NCBI RefSeq assembly: GCF_001742165.1
Contig: NZ_CP016443.1
Coordinates: 2,356,001 to 2,420,000, forward strand
DNA length: 64,000 nt
Direction of reading: 5' to 3'
Source of the DNA: Burkholderia stabilis
Lineage (GTDB): Bacteria; Pseudomonadota; Gammaproteobacteria; Burkholderiales; Burkholderiaceae
In this document: piece after piece, positions 1 through 8,150 of the stretch
How positions within the stretch are numbered: the first letter of the stretch is position 1
How the letters are laid out: every line of letters begins with the position of its first letter
Notes under the pieces: generated by a model
Databases searched by the model: none
Told to the model about the DNA's origin: nothing
Seen by the model: the letters and a program-made list of their open reading frames with translations, nothing else
Translations under genes and position numbers: made by a program

Positions 1-711
1 CTGCTCGTGATCGTCGCGCTGGTGATCTTCGATGGCGACACGTCGCAGAAATTCGGCACGGGCGCCGGCTTCGCGCTGACCTACATCCCGCTGTTCCTGA
101 CCGTCGCGGTGACGCTGCTGCTCGGCGGCCGCGCCGGCTCGTCGTCGGTGCTGGTGCTCGCGCTGCTCGTGATCGAGCAGACCGCGCAGGGCGACGGCCC
201 GTTCGCGTCGTTCCACGAGCATTACGGCAGCTCGCTGCTCGAGGCGCAGCTCTATCTGGCGGTCGCGTCGCTGCTGGTGCTGACGGTGAGCACGCTGAAG
301 ACGACGCGCGAGCGCGTGCACGAGCATGCGGCGGTGCTGCAGAACAACATGGAGCTCGCGCTCGCGAGCGCCGGCCAGATCGCGTATGTGCTCGATCCGG
401 AATCGGGCCGGATCGAATGGAGCGGCGACGTCGAGCGCGTGTTCGGCGTCGGCGTCGATGCCGCGCAGATCGCGAGCGTGCCGCTCGTGCTCGAGCGCGT
501 GCAGCCCGGCGACCGCGATGCGCTGCGCGAGTACTGGCACGCGGAGATCGCGGGCGAGGATCGCGCATCGCTGTCGCTGCGTGTCGTGCAGCGCGACGGC
601 AGTACGCAGACGATCACCGACCACGGCGCGCCGCTGCTCGATTCGAACGTCGACGTGACGGTGGTCGCGGGCGTCTGGCAGATCGAGCGCGTGTGGCCGG
701 CGGAAGAATGA
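1..711 (+). CDS. MASE1-type membrane sensor with PAS domain, 5'-truncated by window edge
   Basis: The reading frame is open from base 1 to a stop at 709-711, so the gene begins upstream. The visible N-terminal ~90 residues are hydrophobic helices resembling the C-terminal half of a MASE1 integral membrane sensor domain. After a short linker (residues ~97-110) comes one PAS fold (about residues 110-225, with a typical 'IAYVLDPESGRIEWSGDVERVFGV' core, split here for reference only as IAYVLDPE and ERVFGV). The protein ends directly after the PAS fold, so no GGDEF, EAL or kinase output domain is seen downstream. A GTG at 7 could be read as a start but would cut through the membrane domain. The next gene starts 13 nt downstream and may be co-transcribed. 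Family assignment is moderate; ligand unknown. Confidence 0.6.
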   Translation: MLVIVALVIFDGDTSQKFGTGAGFALTYIPLFLTVAVTLLLGGRAGSSSVLVLALLVIEQTAQGDGPFASFHEHYGSSLLEAQLYLAVASLLVLTVSTLKTTRERVHEHAAVLQNNMELALASAGQIAYVLDPESGRIEWSGDVERVFGVGVDAAQIASVPLVLERVQPGDRDALREYWHAEIAGEDRASLSLRVVQRDGSTQTITDHGAPLLDSNVDVTVVAGVWQIERVWPAEE

Positions 712-724
712 GCGGGAGCGCGTC

Positions 725-1540
725 ATGACCGGCCGCACCGGCGTGCTGCTGATCCACGGGCTCGGCGGCACGCAATACGATCTCGGTGCGCTGCACAAGG
801 CGATGCGGCGCGCGGGCGCCGACACGCATATGATCACACTGCCGGGGCACGGTACGCGCCCCGAGGATCTGGTCGGCGTGCGCGCGGAGGCGTGGCTCGA
901 CGCGGTGATCGGGCAGTATCGCGCGCTGGAACGCGAATACGACACGCTGCACGTCGCGGGCATGTGCATGGGCGCGCTGGTCGCGCTGCTGCTGTGTCAT
1001 CGCGTGCAGCATGCGCGCGGCCGGCTGGCGTTGCTGGCGACGCCGATGTTCATCGACGGCTGGTCGACGCCGTGGTATCGCGGGCTGCGGCACGTGCTGT
1101 ATCGCGTGCCGGGCGTCGCCGAACGGATGCGCGTCGAAGAAGGCGAGCCGTTCGGCATCAAGAACGCGACGATCCGCGCGATCGTGAAGAAGAAGTTCGA
1201 GCGGCAGGACAGTTTCCACTACGCGTGGGTGCCGCTCGCGTGCGTGCGCCAGGTCGACCGGATGCGCGACTGGGCGCTCGAGGCCGCGGCCGGCACGCGT
1301 TGCCCGACGCTCGTGCTGCATGCGCGCGAGGACGAACTGACGAGCCTGCGCTCGGCCGATTTCCTGCTGGAGAAGATGCCCGACGCGCGCGGCATCGTGC
1401 TGGAGAACAGCTACCACATGATCTGCGCGGACAACGATCGCGACGACGTCGCGCGGCATGTGCTCGAATTCTTCGGCTTCGATCCGGTGCATGCGGTGAG
1501 CCCGGCGATGGCGCGTAGGATGGGGCGGCTGGAACCCTGA
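725..1540 (+). CDS. Alpha/beta hydrolase (esterase/lipase-like) with Cys at nucleophile elbow
   Basis: 271 residues of alpha/beta-hydrolase fold. The N-terminal HGLGG (residues 11-15) is the oxyanion-hole loop. The nucleophile elbow reads G-M-C-M-G at residues 79-83, so the nucleophile position is Cys81 instead of Ser. The acid lies in 'HAREDE' and the catalytic His in 'NSYHMI', both in the C-terminal third, as expected for carboxylesterase/monoacylglycerol-lipase relatives. The ATG is 13 nt after the preceding sensor gene, suggesting co-transcription. No signal peptide is evident, so it is probably cytoplasmic. Cys nucleophiles occur in dienelactone hydrolases, but overall resemblance here is to the EstD/carboxylesterase type. 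The substrate is unknown. Confidence 0.75.
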   Translation: MTGRTGVLLIHGLGGTQYDLGALHKAMRRAGADTHMITLPGHGTRPEDLVGVRAEAWLDAVIGQYRALEREYDTLHVAGMCMGALVALLLCHRVQHARGRLALLATPMFIDGWSTPWYRGLRHVLYRVPGVAERMRVEEGEPFGIKNATIRAIVKKKFERQDSFHYAWVPLACVRQVDRMRDWALEAAAGTRCPTLVLHAREDELTSLRSADFLLEKMPDARGIVLENSYHMICADNDRDDVARHVLEFFGFDPVHAVSPAMARRMGRLEP

Positions 1541-1547
1541 CGCCGGA

Positions 1548-1703
1548 CTACGCTGCGTCCGGCCGTCGTGCAATCCGCTCGCGGATCTCGGGCGACGCCA
1601 GGCAGGTGGCGACGGCTTCGTAACCGGGCGCGCCCGCGTAAGGCGTCACGCGCGCAGGCGGGATGTGATTGGCCGGGCACAGGATGATGGTTTCGTCACC
1701 GCT
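1548..1703 (-). other. Possible short ORF or decayed 3' gene end after xylB
   Basis: Downstream of xylB on the minus strand, a frame reading ...SGDETIILCPANHIPP...EIRERIARRPDAA runs to a TAG at 1548-1550. Its composition looks protein-like rather than random, but the frame is closed by a stop just inside the xylB 3' end and has no good ATG, GTG or Shine-Dalgarno. It is about 50 codons. It could be a small coupled ORF with a rare start codon or the remnant of a larger gene. I recognise no family. Confidence 0.2.
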
Positions 1704-3169
1704 CAGTCGCCGTACGCGAACTCATCCCGCAGCGCACGATACAACCGCCGGTACCGCGCGAGCCGCCCCGCCAGCAGATCGGCCGAAGCCGGATCGGGTG
1801 CGACCGTCTCCGTGACGGACGGCGCAACGCAGACTGCAGCGAGCGGGTCGTCCGTCGCAGCCAGTCGCGCGAGACGCGCGGCGCCCAAGGCCGCGCCGAC
1901 CGCGCCATCCGCATGACGATGCATCGCAATGCCGGTCGCATTCGCGCACAGCCGCGCCCAGAACGCACTCTTCGAACCGCCGCCGATGAACGACACGGCG
2001 TCGAGCGTGGTGCCGGCCGTGCGCAGCGCGTCGTAACCGTCGGCCATCGCGAACGCGACACCCTCCATCACCGCGTAGGCCAGGTCGTGCGTATCGTGTT
2101 CGTTGGTCAACCCGAAGAACACGCCGCGTGCATGTGCGTCGTTGTGCGGCGTGCGTTCGCCGCCGAGATACGGCAGGAACACCGGCGCGCGGGCCGGATC
2201 GGCGCGTTCGGCGCGCGCGGCCAGCACACCGGCGGTCGTGCCGTGCGCGCGGGCGAGCCAATCGAGGCTCGCGGCGGCGGACAGGATCACGCTCATCTGG
2301 TGCCAGCGCCCTTCGACGCAGTGGCAGAACGCGTGCACCGCGGCGTCCGGGTTCGGCGCGAAGCGGTCGTTGCCGGCGAACAGCACGCCCGACGTGCCGA
2401 GCGACAGGAAGCCGCTGCTGGCGCCCGTGACGCCCATGCCGATCGCCGACGCCGCGTTGTCGCCGGCCCCGCCGGCGATCGTCACGGGCCCGGCGATGCC
2501 CCATTCGCGCCGCAGCGCATCGCGCAACTGCGCGGCGGCGGCGTTGCCTTCGACGAGGCGCGGCATCTGCGCGCGCGACAGCTCGGTGGCGGCCAGCATC
2601 CGGTCGGACCAGTCGCGGCGCGCGCAGTCGAGCCACAGCGTGCCCGACGCGTCGGAGAGATCGGACACGAATTCGCCGGACAGCCGCCAGATCAGGTAAT
2701 CCTTCGGCAGCAGCACCTTGTGCACCGCGCGGAACACGGCGGGCTCGTACTTGGCGAGCCACAGCAGCTTCGGCGCGGTGAAGCCCGGCATCGCCATGTT
2801 GCCGGTGATCGCGCGCGATTCCGGCACCAGCGCCTCGAGCTCGACGCATTCGGTGCCGGCGCGCGTGTCGTTCCACAGGATCGCGGGGCGCAGCACCTGA
2901 TCCGCGCGATCGACGAGCGTCGCGCCGTGCATCTGCCCGGACAGTGCGATGCCGCGCAGCGCGGCGAAGCCGGCCGGGTGCGCGGCGCGCACCGACGCGA
3001 TCGCGTCGAGCATCGCGTGCCACCACGCCTGCGGGCTTTGTTCGGACCAGTGCGGATGAGGCCGGCTGATCGACAGCGTGGCCGAGCCGGTCGCGAGGGG
3101 CACCGATTGGCCATCGGTGAGGAGAACCTTGACCTCGGACGTGCCGAGATCGATGCCGAGAAAAGTCAC
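1703..3169 (-). CDS. xylB: Xylulokinase
   Basis: 488 residues of the FGGY carbohydrate-kinase family, close to the usual ~485-500 of XylB. It phosphorylates D-xylulose with ATP to xylulose 5-phosphate, feeding the pentose phosphate pathway. The N-terminal 'GIDLGTSEVKVLL' is the phosphate-1 loop of the ASKHA fold. 'LSGQMHGATLVD' around residue 80 is a typical XylB substrate-site stretch and 'GGGSKSAFW' near residue 390 is the adenosine-binding region. The GTG start at 3169 overlaps the TGA of the upstream AraC gene (GTGA), indicating translational coupling. It is the last gene of the polyol operon and matches a dehydrogenase that would deliver a 2-ketose. Confidence 0.92.
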   Translation of the reverse strand: MTFLGIDLGTSEVKVLLTDGQSVPLATGSATLSISRPHPHWSEQSPQAWWHAMLDAIASVRAAHPAGFAALRGIALSGQMHGATLVDRADQVLRPAILWNDTRAGTECVELEALVPESRAITGNMAMPGFTAPKLLWLAKYEPAVFRAVHKVLLPKDYLIWRLSGEFVSDLSDASGTLWLDCARRDWSDRMLAATELSRAQMPRLVEGNAAAAQLRDALRREWGIAGPVTIAGGAGDNAASAIGMGVTGASSGFLSLGTSGVLFAGNDRFAPNPDAAVHAFCHCVEGRWHQMSVILSAAASLDWLARAHGTTAGVLAARAERADPARAPVFLPYLGGERTPHNDAHARGVFFGLTNEHDTHDLAYAVMEGVAFAMADGYDALRTAGTTLDAVSFIGGGSKSAFWARLCANATGIAMHRHADGAVGAALGAARLARLAATDDPLAAVCVAPSVTETVAPDPASADLLAGRLARYRRLYRALRDEFAYGD

Positions 3170-4101
3170 GTATGAAGCATCCTGTCTGGGGCGCGCGGCG
3201 GCGCGCGGCGCGGGGGCGGCGCGTCGTCGCGGTCATGCGGTTCGTTGAGGCGGTGCAGCGCGCGGAACCTCGACGGCGGCACCTGCTTCATCGCGAGAAA
3301 CTGACGGTTGAAGTTCGACAGGTTGTTGAAGCCAACCCGGTAGCAGATGTCGGTCACCGTCAGGTCGGAAAACATCAGCAGCTCGCAGGCTTCGTTGATG
3401 CGCAGCCGGTTCAGGTAGCGCACGAACGACGAGCCGGTATGACGGCGGAAAAAGCGCGTGAAGGTGCTGACGCTCATGCCGGCGAATGCGGCGACGTCGG
3501 TCTCGCGCAGCATGCCGGGCAGGTTCTGCTGCAGGTACGACAGCACCTGGTTGATCGTCGACGACATGTAGTGCTGCGCATCGCTGCGGTACCCGGGGCC
3601 CGCGAGCACGCGCCGCTCGCGGCACGACGACAGCCGGTCGAACAGCGACATCAGGATCTCGACGCGCCGGCAGCCGTGCGCGTTCGCGAGTTCGAACATC
3701 AGCGGCGCGACCTCGATGCCGACGCGGTCGGGAAACTGCACGCCGCGCGACGCATCGTCGATCAGCTCGATCACCGGCTGCAGCTCGCTGAACGCGTCGA
3801 CCATTTTCTCGATCGCGTCGCGCGAGAACTGCAGCACCACGTCGCGCGACGGCACGCGTTCGCCGTCGGCGAGCTCGCTGACCCAGTTGTGCGGCAGGTT
3901 CGGCCCGGTGACGATCAGGTTGCCGGGGCCGAAATCGCCGATGTGGTCGCCGACGAACACCTTGCCGTGCGACGCCTGGATCAGGTGAATCTCGTACTCG
4001 GGATGAAAGTGCCACTTCGCGACCGAATGCGGATAGTCGTGAATCCACGCGCGGAACGATTCGTCGCGGTGGGTGGGAACGATCTCGAGATCCGGGTTCA
4101 T
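3166..4101 (-). CDS. AraC-family transcriptional regulator of the polyol operon
   Basis: 311 residues from the ATG at 4099-4101; a longer frame extends to 4347 but lies inside the ATPase gene. The N-terminal half is a cupin-like sensing domain ('WHFHPEYEIHLI', residues ~25-40). The C-terminal ~100 residues hold two AraC helix-turn-helix motifs ('ETDVAAFAGMSVSTFTRFFR' and 'VTDICYRVGFNNLSNFNRQF'). It sits between the ABC ATPase (32 nt upstream) and xylB (4 nt overlap), so it is part of the operon it probably activates. The inducer is inferred to be a polyol or its ketose. Confidence 0.85.
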   Translation of the reverse strand: MNPDLEIVPTHRDESFRAWIHDYPHSVAKWHFHPEYEIHLIQASHGKVFVGDHIGDFGPGNLIVTGPNLPHNWVSELADGERVPSRDVVLQFSRDAIEKMVDAFSELQPVIELIDDASRGVQFPDRVGIEVAPLMFELANAHGCRRVEILMSLFDRLSSCRERRVLAGPGYRSDAQHYMSSTINQVLSYLQQNLPGMLRETDVAAFAGMSVSTFTRFFRRHTGSSFVRYLNRLRINEACELLMFSDLTVTDICYRVGFNNLSNFNRQFLAMKQVPPSRFRALHRLNEPHDRDDAPPPRRAPPRAPDRMLHT

Positions 4102-4133
4102 CGTGTGCTCCGTGTGCGGGTCGGGCCGGCGCG

Positions 4134-5327
4134 CTACGAACGGGACATCGACCAGCCCGTCGCGGCTGGCGGCGTGGCGCGCGTCGCGGCAGCCGGCGGC
4201 GCTGCGTGCGCGATCGGGTTCGCATCCGGCAGCGCGACGTTGCGCTCGGTGCCGGTGTCGAACAGATGCAGGGCTTCTTCGTCGAAGCGGAACGCTACCA
4301 CGGCGCCCGGCGCCGGGGCCATCGGGGCCGGTACGAGGGCCGCGCACGGCTGGCCGCGCCAGTCCAGCGTCACGAGCGCCTCGGCGCCGAGCAGCTCGAC
4401 GAGCTCGACCGTGCCGGTCAGCGCGAGCACGCCGGGGGTCAGATCGTTTTCAGTCACGAGCCGCAGGTGGTTCGGGCGGATCGCGGCCTTGACCTGCTGG
4501 CCGTCCTGCAGCCGTGCGAAGCGCGGCGACGCGAGCGGCCAGCGCGCGCCGTTGCAGTCGAGCAGGACGTTCGCGCCGATGCGCTCGATCGTGCCCGCCG
4601 CGAAATTCATCGCGGGCGTGCCGACGAACCCGGCGGCGAACACGGTGTGCGGCTGGCCGTACAGCTCGGCCGGCGTGCCGATCTGCTCGATGTGGCCGCC
4701 GCGCATCAGCACGACGCGATCCGCGAGCGTCATCGCTTCGAGCTGGTCGTGCGTGACGTACAGCGTCGTCGTCTTCAGCCGGCGGTGCAGCCGCTTGATG
4801 TCGCCGCGCAACTGCGTGCGCAGCTTCGCGTCGAGATTCGACAGCGGCTCGTCGAACAGGAACACGGCGGGCGTCTTGATCATCGCGCGCGCGATCGCCG
4901 CGCGCTGCTGCTGGCCGCCCGACATTGCGCGCGGGCGGCGCTCGAGCAGCGCGTCGAGGCCCAGGATGCGCGCGACGTCGCGCACGCGGCGGTCGATCTC
5001 GTCGGCCGGCACCTTCAGGCGCCGCAGCCCGAACGCGATGTTGTCGTACACCGTCATGTGCGGGTACAGCGCATAGTTCTGGAACACCATCGCGACATTG
5101 CGCTCGCGCGAGGGCAGGTCGTTGACGACCGTGTCGCCGATCACGATCTCGCCGCCCGTGATCGCCTCGAGGCCCGCGATCATCCGCAGCATCGTCGACT
5201 TGCCGCAGCCGGACGGGCCGAGCAGCACGATGAATTCGCCGTCGGCGATCTCGAGGTCGAGCGGGTGCAGCACGGCGGGGCCGCCGTCGTAGTGTTTCGA
5301 CAAAGCCTTGCAGGTGATCTGGGCCAT
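4134..5327 (-). CDS. Sugar/polyol ABC transporter ATP-binding protein (MalK/UgpC/SmoK type)
   Basis: 397 residues. It hydrolyses ATP for a CUT1-type importer. Walker A 'GPSGCGKST' lies at ~37-45, the signature is 'MSGGQQQR' near 135 and Walker B 'VFLFDEPLSNLD' near 155. The last ~130 residues form the TOBE/OB-fold regulatory extension of the MalK subfamily. The ATG at 5325-5327 lies 3 nt after the dehydrogenase stop, so expression is coupled. Partner permeases and binding protein are upstream in the same operon. The gene order, with the dehydrogenase between permeases and ATPase, resembles sorbitol/mannitol (smo) operons. Confidence 0.93.
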   Translation of the reverse strand: MAQITCKALSKHYDGGPAVLHPLDLEIADGEFIVLLGPSGCGKSTMLRMIAGLEAITGGEIVIGDTVVNDLPSRERNVAMVFQNYALYPHMTVYDNIAFGLRRLKVPADEIDRRVRDVARILGLDALLERRPRAMSGGQQQRAAIARAMIKTPAVFLFDEPLSNLDAKLRTQLRGDIKRLHRRLKTTTLYVTHDQLEAMTLADRVVLMRGGHIEQIGTPAELYGQPHTVFAAGFVGTPAMNFAAGTIERIGANVLLDCNGARWPLASPRFARLQDGQQVKAAIRPNHLRLVTENDLTPGVLALTGTVELVELLGAEALVTLDWRGQPCAALVPAPMAPAPGAVVAFRFDEEALHLFDTGTERNVALPDANPIAHAAPPAAATRATPPAATGWSMSRS

Positions 5328-5330
5328 GGT

Positions 5331-6365
5331 TCAATCCATTTCGATCTGAATCTTGACGTCGCGCGGCTGGCCGCTCGCCGCTTCCTCGAACGCGCGCACG
5401 CCTTCGGAAAACGGGAACGTGCGCGAGATGAACGGCTTCACGTCGATCGCGCCGGACGCGATCAGCGCGAGCGCGCGCGGAAAGATGTTCGCGTAGCGGA
5501 ACACCGATTCGATGCGGCCTTCCTTCGCCTGCAGCGCGACCACGTCGAGCGGCACCGGATCGACCGGCATGCCGATCAGCACCGCGCAGCCGCCCGGGCA
5601 CATCAGGTCGACGAGGCCCGCATACGCGTTCGCGCTGCCGCTCGCCTCGAACACCACGTCCGCACCCCAGCCGCCGGTGGCTTCCGCGACCGCATCGGCG
5701 AGCGGCCGCGCGCGCACGTCGACGGTCGTGACCGCCGGGTTGCCGTCGAACAGCGCGAGCTTGTCGGGCACGACGTCGGCGAGGATCACGCGCGCGGCGC
5801 CGCCCGCGAGCGCGGCGAGCGCCGTCATCGCGCCGATCGTGCCCGCGCCGATCACGACCGCGATGTCGCCGGGCTTCATCGCCGCCTTCTTCGCGGCCTG
5901 CAGGCCGATCGACAGCGGCTCGACGATCGCGCCTTCGGCGAACGACACGTTGTCGGGCAGCCGGTACGTGAACGCGGCCGGATGCACGACGAACGGCGTC
6001 AGGCAGCCGTGTATGGGAGGCGTCGCCCAGAAGCGCACGTCGGGGTCGAGGTTGTAGAGGCCGCGCAGCGTCGCGGGCGAGTCGAGGCGCGGCACGCCGG
6101 GCTCCATGCACACGCGGTCGCCGACGCGCAGGTGCGTGACGCCGGGCCCGGTCTCGACGACGGTGCCGGACGCTTCGTGGCCGAGCACCATCGGCGCGTC
6201 GACGCGGAACGGGCCGATTCCGCCGTGCACGTAGTAATGCACGTCGCTGCCGCAGACGCCGACCGTATGGACCTTGATCCGGACGTCGCCGGGGCCGACC
6301 TCTTGCGGCAGGTCGATGTCGCGCAGCGCGAGCTCGCGCGTGCGTTCGAGTACGAGGGCTTTCAA
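5331..6365 (-). CDS. Zinc-dependent polyol dehydrogenase (xylitol/sorbitol dehydrogenase-like)
   Basis: 344 residues of the medium-chain dehydrogenase family. It would oxidise a polyol such as xylitol or D-arabitol to a 2-ketose with NAD+. Catalytic zinc ligands are Cys38 ('VGVCGSD') and His63-Glu64 ('GHE'). The Rossmann motif is 'VIGAGTIG' near residue 172. The four cysteines of the structural zinc lobe are absent: the stretch after 'VCMEPG' has no C-x2-C-x2-C cluster. I chose the TTG at 6365 because AAGGAGG lies 5 nt upstream, overlapping the TAA of the permease gene. A GTG at 6368 would be too close to that site. Xylulokinase in the same operon supports a xylulose product. Confidence 0.85.
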   Translation of the reverse strand: MKALVLERTRELALRDIDLPQEVGPGDVRIKVHTVGVCGSDVHYYVHGGIGPFRVDAPMVLGHEASGTVVETGPGVTHLRVGDRVCMEPGVPRLDSPATLRGLYNLDPDVRFWATPPIHGCLTPFVVHPAAFTYRLPDNVSFAEGAIVEPLSIGLQAAKKAAMKPGDIAVVIGAGTIGAMTALAALAGGAARVILADVVPDKLALFDGNPAVTTVDVRARPLADAVAEATGGWGADVVFEASGSANAYAGLVDLMCPGGCAVLIGMPVDPVPLDVVALQAKEGRIESVFRYANIFPRALALIASGAIDVKPFISRTFPFSEGVRAFEEAASGQPRDVKIQIEMD

Positions 6366-6375
6366 CACATCCTCC

Positions 6376-7203
6376 TTATTTTCCCTTGACCATCGAATTG
6401 AGCAGCCGGCTCAGCATGCCGACGAACACGAGCGGCGGCAGCGCGAGCAGCACCGTCGACGCGTTGATGACACCCCACGGCACTTCCTGGCCGAGCGACG
6501 TGAACGCGGATGCGACCACCGGCAGCGTCGCGCTGCGCGACGACGTGAGCGCGAGCGCGATCATCAGTTCGTTCCAGACCAGCACGAAACTGAACACGAT
6601 GCCGCCGAGCAGCGTGCTCGCGCACACCGGCAGCGCGATATGCCAGAACACCGCGTACGGCCCGTAGCCGTCGAGGGCGGCCGCTTCCTCGATCTCGCGC
6701 GGCAGCCGGCGGAACACGGGGATCGACAGCCACGTGATGGTCGACAGCGTGACGAGCAGGTACGTGACGATCATCGACAGCTTCGTGTCGTACAGCCCGA
6801 GATCGACCCAGATCGCGATCAGCGGCAGCGCGACCGCGACCGGCGGCAGGAAGCGCAGCGACAGCAGGAAGAACTGGATGTCGCGCTTGCCGCGCACCGG
6901 GTAGCGCGCGATCGCATACGCGGCCGGCACGCCGAGCAGCGCGCCGATCGCGACGGCCGCGCCGACGATCGCGATGCTGTTGCCGAGGCCGATCAGCACC
7001 TCGGGGCTCGACAGCACCTGTTCGTAGTTCGCGAGCGTCGGCGTGAAGAAGAAGCGCGGCGTCGGCGTGACGATGTCGAGCAGATGCTTGAGCGAATTGA
7101 GCACCGCCCAGAACAGCGGGAACGCGGCGACGAGCAGGATCAGGCCGGCGATCGCGACGGTCGAAACGGTGGCGGCGCCGCCGCGGGCGATCAGTCGTCC
7201 CAT
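6376..7203 (-). CDS. Carbohydrate ABC transporter permease (MalG/SmoG type)
   Basis: 275 residues, start ATG at 7201-7203; a longer open frame to 8040 is a shadow of the next permease. Six hydrophobic helices are visible and the cytoplasmic EAA loop reads '[23 protein letters not shown]' in part ([10 protein letters not shown], then ALP), the contact to the ATPase. The N-terminus overlaps the upstream permease by 13 nt. It forms the inner-membrane channel with the other permease. Its TAA overlaps the ribosome-binding site of the dehydrogenase. Confidence 0.93.
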   Translation of the reverse strand: MGRLIARGGAATVSTVAIAGLILLVAAFPLFWAVLNSLKHLLDIVTPTPRFFFTPTLANYEQVLSSPEVLIGLGNSIAIVGAAVAIGALLGVPAAYAIARYPVRGKRDIQFFLLSLRFLPPVAVALPLIAIWVDLGLYDTKLSMIVTYLLVTLSTITWLSIPVFRRLPREIEEAAALDGYGPYAVFWHIALPVCASTLLGGIVFSFVLVWNELMIALALTSSRSATLPVVASAFTSLGQEVPWGVINASTVLLALPPLVFVGMLSRLLNSMVKGK

Positions 7204-8150
7204 TTGTTGACCCTCTTCCAGATGAGCGTGAAGACGAGCGTGGTCGCGACCATCATCAGCACGGCCATGCCCGATGCGTAGGACACCTTGCCGGCGAGGC
7301 CGATGCCCTGCTGGTACGCGTACAGATCGAGCGTCTCGGTCGCGATGCCGGGGCCGCCCTTGGTCATCACGTAGATCAGGTCGAACGAGCGCAGCGATTC
7401 GACCATCTTGATGAACACGAGGCTCACGAGCGGCGCCTTCAGCATCGGCAGCGCGATGTACGCATGCACCTGCCAGGTGGTCGCGTAGTCGAGCCGCGCG
7501 GCTTCGAGCGGCTCGGGCGGCAGCGTCTCCAGCAGCTTTAGGATCACGACCGCGAAGAACAGCCCCCATTGCCACACGTCGACGAGTGCGACCGCGTACA
7601 GCGCGAGATGCGGATCGGCGAGGAAGGCGGTGTTCTCGATGCCGAGCGCGCCGAGCAGCCAGCTCAGGATCCCGGTGAGCGGCGCGTACATGAACTTCCA
7701 GATGAACGCGGCCGATACGCGCGGCAGCAGCACCGGCAGGATCAGCACCAGCGATGCGAGGCGGCGCCAGCGGCCGTGCACGCGCTCGAACAGGAACACG
7801 GCGAGCGCGATCCCGACGATGACCGCGCCCGCGATCGTGACGATTTCCCACAGCACCGATACCTCGATCGCGTTCAGGAAGCGCCGGTCTGATGCGAGCC
7901 GCACGAAGTTGCGCAGGCCGACGTATTCGCTGTCCGGGTAGCGCAGCACGCGGTTGCGCAGCGCGAGATTGATCGCGGCGATTGTCGGGACGAGGCTCAG
8001 GACCGCGAGCAGCGCGAGCGTGGGCGCGAGGAACACCCACGGCAGGCTCGTGCGGTCGCGGCGGGCGCGGCCGCGGCGGGCCGAAAGTGCGGAAGGGGCC
8101 GGGCGGACGCCGAGCGCGCGTCCGCCGGCGCCGTCATTTGCGAGCGCCAT
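7191..8150 (-). CDS. Carbohydrate ABC transporter permease (MalF/SmoF type)
   Basis: 319 residues with a basic ~35-residue N-terminal tail and six transmembrane helices starting near residue 37 ('WVFLAPTLALLAVLS'). The EAA motif 'EAARLDYATTWQVHAYIALP' near residue 215 is the ATPase docking loop. The ATG at 8148-8150 overlaps the end of the binding-protein gene by 17 nt, and the 3' end overlaps the second permease by 13 nt, so the three genes are tightly coupled. Substrate specificity is inferred from the downstream dehydrogenase and xylulokinase. Confidence 0.93.
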   Translation of the reverse strand: MALANDGAGGRALGVRPAPSALSARRGRARRDRTSLPWVFLAPTLALLAVLSLVPTIAAINLALRNRVLRYPDSEYVGLRNFVRLASDRRFLNAIEVSVLWEIVTIAGAVIVGIALAVFLFERVHGRWRRLASLVLILPVLLPRVSAAFIWKFMYAPLTGILSWLLGALGIENTAFLADPHLALYAVALVDVWQWGLFFAVVILKLLETLPPEPLEAARLDYATTWQVHAYIALPMLKAPLVSLVFIKMVESLRSFDLIYVMTKGGPGIATETLDLYAYQQGIGLAGKVSYASGMAVLMMVATTLVFTLIWKRVNKWDD

